Below, in pieces: positions 27,409-35,428 of a stretch of DNA of 64,000 bases (the first letter of the stretch is position 1; every line of letters begins with the position of its first letter). The translations under genes and the position numbers were made by a program. The stretch spans positions 186,001 through 250,000 of the forward strand of contig CAWBWL010000013.1 of NCBI GenBank assembly GCA_963792485.1, given 5' to 3'. The DNA is from JANOYJ01 sp963792485. Lineage in GTDB: Bacteria; Pseudomonadota; Alphaproteobacteria; Rhizobiales; Rhizobiaceae. The notes beneath the pieces were generated by a model, which was not told the origin of the DNA, did not search any database, and saw only the letters and a list, made by a program, of their open reading frames with translations.

Positions 27409-28929
27409 TCATGCGCCGGAAGACTTTATGCCCTTCAACTCTTCTCTGAGCAGCGACATCAGGTCCGGCCTGAGGTTTGACTTTGAACTCGCGTCGAACA
27501 GGCCTGAATGCTGCAGAAAGGCGTCCCAAAGCGCAGCCTTTCTGAGCGAAGGGATCGCCTTTGACGCTGTTGATACATGGCGCTCCAGTTCGGTCACGGA
27601 GATCGCTTGTTGAACCCGTTCAACCAGACCCAACGCAGCGCGCAGGATCTGCTCATTGAACGCGCCAATGTCGTTGAAGTCGCGGCGCACCAATTCGAGT
27701 TCCCGTGGCTCGGCTTCGGCCAAAAACGCGAGGACCGAACTCACCACATTCTCCTTGTTCTCGCCGCCAATCGAGAAGATCCAGGGCGTTTGCGACAGCG
27801 TGTCCGCGCCCATTTCCAGGCCAGTGACGGCTGTGCGCCTTGCGACATGATTATTGTGCAATTCTGTGGTGGCGATCGCCAAAACCCTGCCGAGATTGTA
27901 AAAAAGCTGGACTAGATCGGCCTGAACCAGACTGTCTGCGGAAACGCCCGCGCCCGCGCAAAGCGAAGACATGAGTTCTGCAACTTGATTTGACTGCCGC
28001 ACTGCGGATGGCTGTGCCTCCGCTGACGGCTGAACCAACTCCCCTTTCACAGCCGCGACACTTTCGAAAATCTGGTTCATCGAAGCATCGGAGTCAGAAT
28101 GACCGAGGTCGGCATTCTCCACAGGAATGATGACGACCCTGCCGGTATCAATTGCGCTGCGCTTGGAAGCTTCGGCAGTCACCGGGGTGGCGGTGCTCGC
28201 GCCCGCCTTATCGTCCTCGAACCAATTGTCAGGGATCAAGGGCTTGGGGGCTTCAGACTGCGCCGTCGGCGTTTCGACTGCCGCAGTTGGTTTGGGAAGA
28301 TTGATGATCAGGCGGTCGACAGGCGCCTGCTCGAATTTGTCCACGAGATCGCGGTTGGCGCGGGGGATGTCATGCGCAGACTTGACAACATCAACCTTTT
28401 CACCAGGCGGTGAATCCCAGCCCAGATCCTTGGTGAAGCCAGCAATGGCGGAAGCGCCCTGAGCGGTCTTGCTGGCGGAAAAAATGTCATGCTTCTCACC
28501 CTCGACCGCGCTTTCAGCGCCGACGCCGCGGGGAGCAATATCGTGAAGTATCGACGTTATTTTTGGCATTGAAGCGTCTTCCAACGCGTCATCGCCATAG
28601 TTCACGGGGCGTCCCGCCGTTCCTGTATCGACGCGAAACCTGTACTGGCCGAGTTCAATCTCATCGCCTTGCCGCAATACCTGGCCGGCATTTCTGTCCA
28701 CAGCCTTGCCGTTGACGCTGGTGCCGTTCGTGCTTTCGTCAACAATGCGGTAGCCCCCCTTATAGGGCTCGATGAAGCAATGCCGCTTGGAAATCAGCCG
28801 CTTGGCATCCGTCAAAATCCAGTCATTGGAGTCCGACCGGCCAATCGTGAACTTCCTGTCGGGTATGTGCATGCTGCCGGAAAACAGGGCATCTGCGGAA
28901 TGCGGCAGTGCGACGATTTTGATTCCCAC
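27409..28929 (-). CDS. tagH: T6SS-associated FHA protein (TagH/Fha), first copy
   Basis: About 506 residues. An N-terminal FHA domain (residues ~15-95: IPDRKFTIGRSDSNDWIL, SKRHCFIE, DESTNGTSVNG) binds phosphothreonine and is the usual target of the T6SS kinase PpkA. A long linker follows, then the TagH C-terminal domain (QVAELMSSLCAGAGVSADSL to the end) that contacts the T6SS. The start is uncertain: I prefer the GTG at 28929, which gives MGIKIVALPHS directly before the FHA domain. A longer open frame to 29049 adds residues without homology. A second, different TagH lies at 32962. It is upstream of tssJ on the same strand and divergent from the caspase gene. Confidence 0.87.
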   Translation of the reverse strand: MGIKIVALPHSADALFSGSMHIPDRKFTIGRSDSNDWILTDAKRLISKRHCFIEPYKGGYRIVDESTNGTSVNGKAVDRNAGQVLRQGDEIELGQYRFRVDTGTAGRPVNYGDDALEDASMPKITSILHDIAPRGVGAESAVEGEKHDIFSASKTAQGASAIAGFTKDLGWDSPPGEKVDVVKSAHDIPRANRDLVDKFEQAPVDRLIINLPKPTAAVETPTAQSEAPKPLIPDNWFEDDKAGASTATPVTAEASKRSAIDTGRVVIIPVENADLGHSDSDASMNQIFESVAAVKGELVQPSAEAQPSAVRQSNQVAELMSSLCAGAGVSADSLVQADLVQLFYNLGRVLAIATTELHNNHVARRTAVTGLEMGADTLSQTPWIFSIGGENKENVVSSVLAFLAEAEPRELELVRRDFNDIGAFNEQILRAALGLVERVQQAISVTELERHVSTASKAIPSLRKAALWDAFLQHSGLFDASSKSNLRPDLMSLLREELKGIKSSGA

Positions 28930-29133
28930 GTCCAACTTTCTATTGTGGCGGCCACATTTTTTCGTGTGGCCAGTCAACTCTAACGGGACAAAATCATAGT
29001 AGCCAAAGGCTTCACACGCAATTGCGATTGAAAAATCAATGCCATGCACCTATGACAACGTTAGGTCATCTTTGTATGCAACCCGCTTGCGGCGTTGAAA
29101 ATTTCTGATCGTTTTGCCGGACCCATAACAGTC

Positions 29134-30579
29134 ATGGAACCAGTTGCCATCCTCTGCAAATCAGGACTGCGCCTGCGGAATGCGGCGTTGGTGCTTGCTG
29201 CGGCGTTGGCAGCTTTTCTTGCCCTGTCCTCGATTGCGCCGTTTCCCGCTCTCGCGCTTGAAGAAGCTGCAGCCAAGGAGCGGCGTATCGCCCTTGTTAT
29301 CGGCATTGGCGCCTACAAGAACGTTGAAGGGCTCGAAAATCCGGCCAACGATGCGGGGGCCATGAAAGACAAGCTCACGGGTTTGGGTTTCGAGGTTTTT
29401 TCGGGTCAGGATTTGACCAGGGCGGAGTTTGTGACGCTGATCACGAAATTCAAGGCTGAAGCGCTCAAATCATCGACTGCATTGGTGTATTATTCCGGCC
29501 ATGGTTTCCAGTATCAGGGTCAGAACTACCTTGTGCCCGCCGACGCCGTCCTCAAATCCCGCAGCGATATTGAAACGCAGACCTTGAAGCTGAGCGAGCT
29601 GATCTCAGGCGTTCAAAGCCGGGAGCGTCAGGTTCTGATCTTTCTGGATGCATGCCGCAATAATCCATTGCCGCCGTCGCAAAGAAAAAATGACGGGTTG
29701 TCGCAGCTCGTTGCCGAAAACAACGTTTTCGTGGCTTTCGCGACCCAGCCCGGCAATATCAGTTATGACGGGCACAGCAAGCTCAGCCCGTTCACCAAGG
29801 CGGTGGTCGATCACATCAGCGTTCCGGGAAAGAGCATTTCGGATGTGATGATCTCGGTGCGCAATGATGTCGAGAAGATGACTTTGGGACAGCAAACTCC
29901 CTGGGATCAATCTTCGCTGAAGAAACAGTTCTATTTCAACCAAGCCGATGGAAACGGCGAAGCCGTGGCCTTGGCGAACCCGGAAATTGTGCCGGGCTCA
30001 GGCATATCCGCCTTGCAAAGATCAACCTCCATTCAGCCCGGAACAGGGCTGAATGTTGAACTTAGTATTTCTACGGTGGTGCCTGGGGCTAACGTGATTT
30101 TCATCCCAGAAGCGCCAGTTGAGATTTTCGGCAAGGAGGATCTGGTTTCAAACGTTCAGGATGAGCTTAAGCGCGTGGGATGCTATGGCGGTGACCCGGA
30201 CGGCGTCTGGGGAACCAGTTCGCGTGATGCGCTGATCAAGTATTACAAGACCAAGAAGCTCAAGCCGACGGATACGGAACCGACCGAATTCCATCTCGGC
30301 AATCTGCAGCGTGAGGAAGGCATTGTGTGCGTCTATGTTCCGCCAAAGCCGGTTGTCACGAAATACGCGCCTCCCAAACAGGAAAGACGGCCGGTCATCG
30401 AGCGCAAGGCGCCGCCCGCCCGGAAGGCTATCGCCCAAACGCCGCGCAAGGAGCGCAAGATTGTTGCCGCAAATGACCGACCGAGGCCCCGGCCCACGTC
30501 AAATGCCGTGCCGCCGCCACCGCCTGCTCCAGCAAAGAAGTCTCTGGCGGATGCCAATATTGTCGGCGGATTTCGCTGA
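29134..30579 (+). CDS. Secreted caspase-like (C14) peptidase with peptidoglycan-binding tail
   Basis: About 481 residues. A signal peptide or N-anchor occupies residues 16-43 (ALVLAAALAAFLALSSIA). The caspase fold follows (RRIALVIGIGAYKNVEGL), with catalytic His123 in YYSGHGFQ and Cys174 in FLDACRNN, so the active site is intact. Near residues 345-385, VQDELKRVGCYGGDPDGVWG fits a peptidoglycan-binding (PF01471-like) repeat. The C-terminus is Pro/Lys-rich. Bacterial C14 peptidases cut after Arg or Lys and often serve in signalling or cell death; the target here is unknown. It sits between two tagH genes and directly upstream of the M23 gene (26-nt gap) on the same strand. Start ATG 29134 preferred over a TTG at 29095. 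Confidence 0.88.
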   Translation: MEPVAILCKSGLRLRNAALVLAAALAAFLALSSIAPFPALALEEAAAKERRIALVIGIGAYKNVEGLENPANDAGAMKDKLTGLGFEVFSGQDLTRAEFVTLITKFKAEALKSSTALVYYSGHGFQYQGQNYLVPADAVLKSRSDIETQTLKLSELISGVQSRERQVLIFLDACRNNPLPPSQRKNDGLSQLVAENNVFVAFATQPGNISYDGHSKLSPFTKAVVDHISVPGKSISDVMISVRNDVEKMTLGQQTPWDQSSLKKQFYFNQADGNGEAVALANPEIVPGSGISALQRSTSIQPGTGLNVELSISTVVPGANVIFIPEAPVEIFGKEDLVSNVQDELKRVGCYGGDPDGVWGTSSRDALIKYYKTKKLKPTDTEPTEFHLGNLQREEGIVCVYVPPKPVVTKYAPPKQERRPVIERKAPPARKAIAQTPRKERKIVAANDRPRPRPTSNAVPPPPPAPAKKSLADANIVGGFR

Positions 30580-30605
30580 CAGGGCCGGCCGGATCTTTGA
30601 ACGAA

Positions 30606-32957
30606 ATGACCGGCTGGCAGCCACCTGAAATGTATGAGAAGATCCAGGAGTTCAAACGCCTTAAGCGGGACTTGATCCGGCGCAAGCTGGTCCGGCGCCT
30701 TGCAAGGCTCGCTTCCGCAGCAGCCGTTCTTGCCTCATGCGCGGCGTTCTTCACCAGCGCAGTTCCGTCAGCCATTATCGGCAATTGGAGCGGTGAGGCG
30801 GAACTGAACGAAACCATCGCTTCGCCCGACACGCAGCCATCCTCCTCGGGCGAGACATTCGGCATCTCGTCCATTGACGAGCGCCGGGACCCTGTTTTCC
30901 TGTTTCGGGAAACGGTCGCCAAATCCACCCCGAACAAGTTTGCCATCAAGTTTGCGTCTGCGAGCACGGCAACGGAAAATTCCGGCAATGTCTTCTACGT
31001 CGCCGACCGCATGCTGGGGACATCTGTCCAGCTTATGACTGCGCTGCCCGCTCTGCCGCAAGACTTTGCGCTCATGGGCACATCCAGCGTCGATGACAGG
31101 CTTTCCGCATTGCCCGGAACCGATGGCGCGCTGATTGAGCGTCCCGCGAGCTCCAGCATTGATGCTGATGCCGGATGGACCAACCTGAGCGGCAGTGAGG
31201 TCGGGGGAAGTCCGGATACAATGGACGCCGCTGCCGCGGCTCAATTCGAACGGATCGGTTCAAGTTCGCTTGCCGTTTTGCCTGCGGAGCAGCGTCTTGC
31301 GGCCCCCAGAGAGTATTTTGTCAAAGCGCTGTTCCGGCGCAGTCTCAATGACATGCTTGAGGAAAACGGACTTGACAGCCGCAATGCTGCGAGCGCTGCG
31401 GATGCTGCGGCCAAGCTCCTTAACATTAAGGAAATGGCTCCCGGCTACCTCGCAGCCTACCGGACCCAGATCACCAGCGGCACGGACAGGAGTGTTGTGC
31501 AGCTGTCGCTGTTCGATGGCCGCGGCCTCATTGGCAGTATCGGCCTGACGCCGGACGGAACGTTTGCAGTCATGGAGAACCCATGGGCAAAAGATGAATT
31601 TGCAGCCTACACCAAAGGCGGAAGCGAAGCGGGTGAAGGCAAACGCTACCGGATCATGGACGGCATCTATTCCGCCGGCGTGCGCAACGACATCCCGCCG
31701 CAGGTCATCAGCGAAACGATTGCCCAGATGGCCCGCACCTATGATCTGGGGCAGTTCATCCAGCGCGATGACAAGTTCTCACTGATCTATTCAGAAGCGG
31801 CGCGCGAGCCGGGCAGGGGGGATGGCTATGTTCTTTACGCCAGCGTCACGCACTCCGGTGAAACACTGGCCTGCTACGTTCTGAAGCCTGACCGGGACAG
31901 CGCATTCACCTGCATGACGGACAAGGACACAGTCGCCGAGGAGCTTGGGCCGAGCGGGTTTGTCACGCCTGTCAGCGGGAGCCTGCGCTCCCTGTTCGGC
32001 CCAAGAATGCATCCGATCCTGGGTGTTGTGAGACTGCATGCGGGCGTTGATTGGGCCGCCCCGCCGGGCACCCCCGTCAGAGCCGCCTTTGAAGGCGTTG
32101 TTGAATCCGCCGGTGTGAACAAGGGGTTTGGAAATCTGATAGTCCTTGCCCATCCAAACGGCATGAGCACTTACTACGCGCATCTGTCCGGCTTTGCGGA
32201 AGGGCTGAAAATTGGCGCGAAAGTCGGCTCCGGCGATCTGATAGGATATGTCGGTTCGACCGGCCTCAGCACTGGTCCGCATCTGCATTTTGAACTTCAT
32301 GCCGCCGGTGAACCGGTTGATCCGCTGACCTATAACCGGCAGATTGCCAGCGCGGGCGATGCAACGAACGCGTCTGAGAAGTTGATCAACCGCATCATCA
32401 ATGTGGAGAGCGGCGGCAACCCGTCTGCTGCCAATCCCTTGTCAAGCGCGGCTGGCCTCGGGCAATTCATCTCCAGCACCTGGATGCGCATGATCAGGGC
32501 GTACCGTCCGGATATCGCAAATTCGATGAGTGCCGCCGACGTGTTGAACCTGCGCTATGATCCCACCATTGCGCGGGAAATGCTCTACAACCTCACCGCC
32601 GAAAATGAATCGGACTTGCGGCGCGCGGGTCATGTGCCAACGGCTGGAAACCTCTATCTCGCGCATTTCCTCGGCAGCGCGGGCGCCGTCCAGGTCTTGA
32701 ACGCGCCGCTTGAAACGCCGATTGAAAATGTTGTGGGCTATGGCGTCGTCTCCGCCAACCCGTTCCTCTATGGCCGCGACGCAGGCTGGACCGTCAATTG
32801 GGCCGAACGCAAAATGTCCGGGCGCTCGGTCGTTGCATATAAACCCAAGGAGCAGCTGCCGGTCGCCATTCGCATCACCAACAGCCGTTTCAGGAGCTAC
32901 AGCACCGCCATCGACGGGTTATTGGCGTCAATCGAGGCGAATAAGCCCTCGGGGTAA
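30606..32957 (+). CDS. Membrane-anchored murein hydrolase: M23 endopeptidase plus lytic transglycosylase
   Basis: About 783 residues. A positively charged N-tail and one helix (residues ~35-55, ASAAAVLASCAAFFTSAV) anchor it facing the periplasm. After a long variable region, a LytM/M23 domain (about residues 455-570) carries HAGVDWAAPPGTPV and HLHFELH, the zinc ligands of peptidoglycan endopeptidases. Next comes a lysozyme-like transglycosylase domain (about 580-700) with NVESGGNP (catalytic Glu) and AAGLGQFISSTW. Two wall-cutting activities in one protein would open peptidoglycan for a trans-envelope machine. It follows the caspase gene and converges on the second tagH. Dedicated hydrolases assist T6SS assembly in other bacteria (MltE, TagX), but this architecture is different. 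The exact start (30597 TTG or 30606 ATG) is uncertain. Confidence 0.9.
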   Translation: MTGWQPPEMYEKIQEFKRLKRDLIRRKLVRRLARLASAAAVLASCAAFFTSAVPSAIIGNWSGEAELNETIASPDTQPSSSGETFGISSIDERRDPVFLFRETVAKSTPNKFAIKFASASTATENSGNVFYVADRMLGTSVQLMTALPALPQDFALMGTSSVDDRLSALPGTDGALIERPASSSIDADAGWTNLSGSEVGGSPDTMDAAAAAQFERIGSSSLAVLPAEQRLAAPREYFVKALFRRSLNDMLEENGLDSRNAASAADAAAKLLNIKEMAPGYLAAYRTQITSGTDRSVVQLSLFDGRGLIGSIGLTPDGTFAVMENPWAKDEFAAYTKGGSEAGEGKRYRIMDGIYSAGVRNDIPPQVISETIAQMARTYDLGQFIQRDDKFSLIYSEAAREPGRGDGYVLYASVTHSGETLACYVLKPDRDSAFTCMTDKDTVAEELGPSGFVTPVSGSLRSLFGPRMHPILGVVRLHAGVDWAAPPGTPVRAAFEGVVESAGVNKGFGNLIVLAHPNGMSTYYAHLSGFAEGLKIGAKVGSGDLIGYVGSTGLSTGPHLHFELHAAGEPVDPLTYNRQIASAGDATNASEKLINRIINVESGGNPSAANPLSSAAGLGQFISSTWMRMIRAYRPDIANSMSAADVLNLRYDPTIAREMLYNLTAENESDLRRAGHVPTAGNLYLAHFLGSAGAVQVLNAPLETPIENVVGYGVVSANPFLYGRDAGWTVNWAERKMSGRSVVAYKPKEQLPVAIRITNSRFRSYSTAIDGLLASIEANKPSG

Positions 32958-32961
32958 TCGC

Positions 32962-34077
32962 TCATACATCCCGCATCTTCGCGTCATAGGCTTCGCCAAG
33001 ATAGTGGATGAACACATCCAGCATGCCATCTTCCCCACCCGAGTTCATCTCCTCCCATCTGCGCAGATAAGCGCTCCAGTTCTGCGCGGGTTTTAAGCGG
33101 ATCAGGCCGGTCTTTGTCGCGCGCTCGATGGCTGTGGGCGACAGCTCGTACAGAAGTCGGAACAGGGCGGTTTGCATTGCCTGGAACAATGCCTTGTTGT
33201 GCCGCAAGGCGTCATCGACGGATGCGGACAGTGCTTCGCCGGCGCCCGGATCATCCGCCTCTGCCTTGGCAAAATGCATGGCCAGGAATCGTTCCGCCCG
33301 CTTTCGCTTTGCCGCAGCGCCTGCCAGCGCCTGCTCGCCGGGATCATCGAAGCCGCTTTTCTCAGCGCTGCCGATGACGGCCCGCAGCTCATTTTGGGAC
33401 TGGGAGAGTTCAAGTATGCCCGGTATCAGCCTTCGCATCAGCGATCCCAGGTCTTGCGCAAATTCGGCATCCGCCCGTCCCGCCAGCATATCAGGGTCAA
33501 GCCCAGCGCCTTCGCAGAACGCATCAACAAAGCGCCGTGAACCCGGCTGTGTTGCCGCGCCGCGCCCGGGCGCGGGCTTTTTCGCCGGGGTTGCCTGCGG
33601 CTTGTCCAGCTGCCGGGCGAGGACCGGGTCGACAGCCCATTCTATCTCCGCGCTTTTTCTGCCGGCAATCACCGTTTTCTCGCCTGAAACAGCGGGAGAA
33701 ACGCTCTCCGGCGTTTTTCTTCTCAATACCACTGTCTTCTGATCAGGCTCAGTGGATGCGCCCGGCTTTTTGCCGACAAAAATCTGATAGGGCCCGATTT
33801 CAATCTCGTCGCCGTCAGCCAGAAGGACCGCCGTCATCCTTTCCATGGCTTGCCCGTTCAGGCGCGTTCCATTGCGTGAGAAGTCGGTCACCTTGCAGCG
33901 GCCGCGCTCGCACTTGATCTCGCAATGCACCGCCGAAAGCATCCGGGTTGGATCCGGGAGCATCCAATCGGCCTGCTTTCCACGGCCAATGGTGAATGAG
34001 CTCTCGCCGGCAATTCGCTTGACCGCATCAGACAGCCCAAATTTATCTGCATTCTTCAATGTGAGTAAAAGTTGCAT
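32962..34077 (-). CDS. tagH: T6SS-associated FHA protein (TagH/Fha), second copy
   Basis: About 371 residues, distinct from the copy at 27409. It starts MQLLLTLKNADKFGLSDA, with an FHA domain (SFTIGRGKQADWMLPD, AVHCEI, DFSRNGTRLNG), a linker of ~90 residues and a TagH-type C-terminal domain (RRFVDAFCEGAGLDPDML to the end, including LSPTAIERATKTGL). The frame is open up to 34554, but that extension is antisense to the DUF1036 gene and has no homology, so the ATG at 34077 is chosen. The linker contains TVVLRRKT and TVIAGRK, plausible phosphothreonine sites (inference). It converges on the M23 gene with a 4-nt gap and diverges from the DUF1036/PP2C/kinase run. Confidence 0.88.
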   Translation of the reverse strand: MQLLLTLKNADKFGLSDAVKRIAGESSFTIGRGKQADWMLPDPTRMLSAVHCEIKCERGRCKVTDFSRNGTRLNGQAMERMTAVLLADGDEIEIGPYQIFVGKKPGASTEPDQKTVVLRRKTPESVSPAVSGEKTVIAGRKSAEIEWAVDPVLARQLDKPQATPAKKPAPGRGAATQPGSRRFVDAFCEGAGLDPDMLAGRADAEFAQDLGSLMRRLIPGILELSQSQNELRAVIGSAEKSGFDDPGEQALAGAAAKRKRAERFLAMHFAKAEADDPGAGEALSASVDDALRHNKALFQAMQTALFRLLYELSPTAIERATKTGLIRLKPAQNWSAYLRRWEEMNSGGEDGMLDVFIHYLGEAYDAKMRDV

Positions 34078-34152
34078 GAAGCCCAGCGCGGTGTAGTATC
34101 CGTCGACAAGTCTCTTACAGGTTTTTGCCGGCAGTCCAAGGATCGTGACCAT

Positions 34153-34593
34153 TTGCCCGTTGAATACACGCACAGTCAGCGCCGCGCGGGCGCTATTATG
34201 TTCTCCGCATTCGCCATTCTGTGTGGCGGGGGCTCCGCTCATGCCGAGTTCGCGGTTTGCAACCAGACCTTGGACATTGCCAATGTGGCAATTGCCGAAA
34301 GCAGCACCGGGGCGCTGAAGAGCAGCGGCTGGTGGGTGATTGCGCCCAACCGCTGTGCCAATGTGGTCGAGGGCGTGTTGAAAAGCCGCTATGTCTACGT
34401 CCATGCGGTTGACGGCAGGGGGCGGGCGCTGCTTGACGGAAAGTCCATGTTCTGCACCGATCTGAAGCAGTTCGCAATTGAGGGCCAGGACAAATGCTGG
34501 CTTCGCGGTTTTACGAGCGGCACGTTCACGGAGATTGATACCAAGGATGCTCAAAGCTGGACTTTATTCTTGGGCGAGTCTCCCAATGGCTGA
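34153..34593 (+). CDS. Secreted DUF1036 protein
   Basis: A small exported protein. A hydrophobic segment (MFSAFAILCGGGSAHA) ends with AHA, fitting a signal peptide; the mature domain EFAVCNQTLDIANVAIAESS ... SSGWWVIAPNRCANVVEG ... KSRYVYVHAVD is DUF1036, with four cysteines (in CNQ, NRCAN, FCTD, KCWL). TTG at 34153 with AAGGA ten bases upstream gives a charged n-region; ATG at 34198 is the alternative but leaves almost none. DUF1036 proteins are periplasmic and of unknown role, often next to T6SS or kinase/phosphatase genes in alphaproteobacteria. It precedes the PP2C gene by ~100 nt on the same strand. Confidence 0.75.
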   Translation: MPVEYTHSQRRAGAIMFSAFAILCGGGSAHAEFAVCNQTLDIANVAIAESSTGALKSSGWWVIAPNRCANVVEGVLKSRYVYVHAVDGRGRALLDGKSMFCTDLKQFAIEGQDKCWLRGFTSGTFTEIDTKDAQSWTLFLGESPNG

Positions 34594-34694
34594 GAGACCT
34601 TTTGAGAATTCGCCCTGCAGATGGCCTGCAGGGTAGAATTATCAAAAGGGCTCTGAGGAGTGAGGTCGATTTGGTTGAGTTGGCAGTACGAAGC

Positions 34695-35411
34695 ATGCCG
34701 CTGAGGATGGATGGATTTGGCGCCACGCACAGCGGCCGCGTGCGCCCCATCAATGAAGACCGGTTCTTGTGCAGTGCCGGTCACGGCGTCTTCGCCGTAG
34801 CCGACGGCATGGGCGGGCACGCCCATGGGGACATCGCAAGCTCGGCCATCATCCAGACGATCGACGAGCGCATTTCGGCCCTTCCGATGCAGGAGCGTGT
34901 GGAAGCCTTGCTGCAGAGTTTTTTGCAAGCCAATGACATCATCAGGGATATTTCTGCGGCCAATGGAAACATCACCATCGGCTCGACCGCTGCAGGCCTG
35001 ATCATTTCGGCGAACAGCTTCTCGGTGCTCTGGACCGGGGACAGCCGCGTCTATCTCATGCGCGAGGGGCGCATCAAGCAGCTGACGATTGACCACACCG
35101 AAGCGCAGATGCTGCTGCGCGAAGGACGCATCAGCCTCGATATGGCGCGCGATTGGCCGCGCAAGAATGTCCTCGTGCATGCCATAGGCGTCAATGAGGA
35201 GCCACATGTGGAGGCCACCCATGGTGAACTGAAAAAGGGTGACATTTTTTTGCTCTGCACGGACGGCCTGACCAATCATGTCACCGACGCTGAGCTAAAT
35301 CAGCTGGCCATGAACCGCGATCCCAAAGGCGCCTGCATTGATCTCATCCGCTTGGCGCTGGAGCGCGGTGGCAGCGATAATGTGACCGTCATTGTCGTCC
35401 GGTGCGGCTGA
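34695..35411 (+). CDS. pppA: PP2C-family Ser/Thr phosphatase (PppA type)
   Basis: A 238-residue phosphatase that would remove phosphate from threonines added by the adjacent kinase, switching the T6SS off. All PP2C motifs are intact: THSGRVRPINEDRF with metal-binding Asp22, VADGMGG (Asp37), WTGDSRVYL, LLCTDGLTNHV and GGSDNVTVIVV. It has no membrane segment, so it is cytosolic. ATG 34695 directly precedes the catalytic domain; the open frame extends to 34602 without homology. Its stop lies 17 nt before the kinase start, indicating an operon. Confidence 0.92.
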   Translation: MPLRMDGFGATHSGRVRPINEDRFLCSAGHGVFAVADGMGGHAHGDIASSAIIQTIDERISALPMQERVEALLQSFLQANDIIRDISAANGNITIGSTAAGLIISANSFSVLWTGDSRVYLMREGRIKQLTIDHTEAQMLLREGRISLDMARDWPRKNVLVHAIGVNEEPHVEATHGELKKGDIFLLCTDGLTNHVTDAELNQLAMNRDPKGACIDLIRLALERGGSDNVTVIVVRCG

Positions 35412-35428
35412 TCAGGAACGAGTTATCC

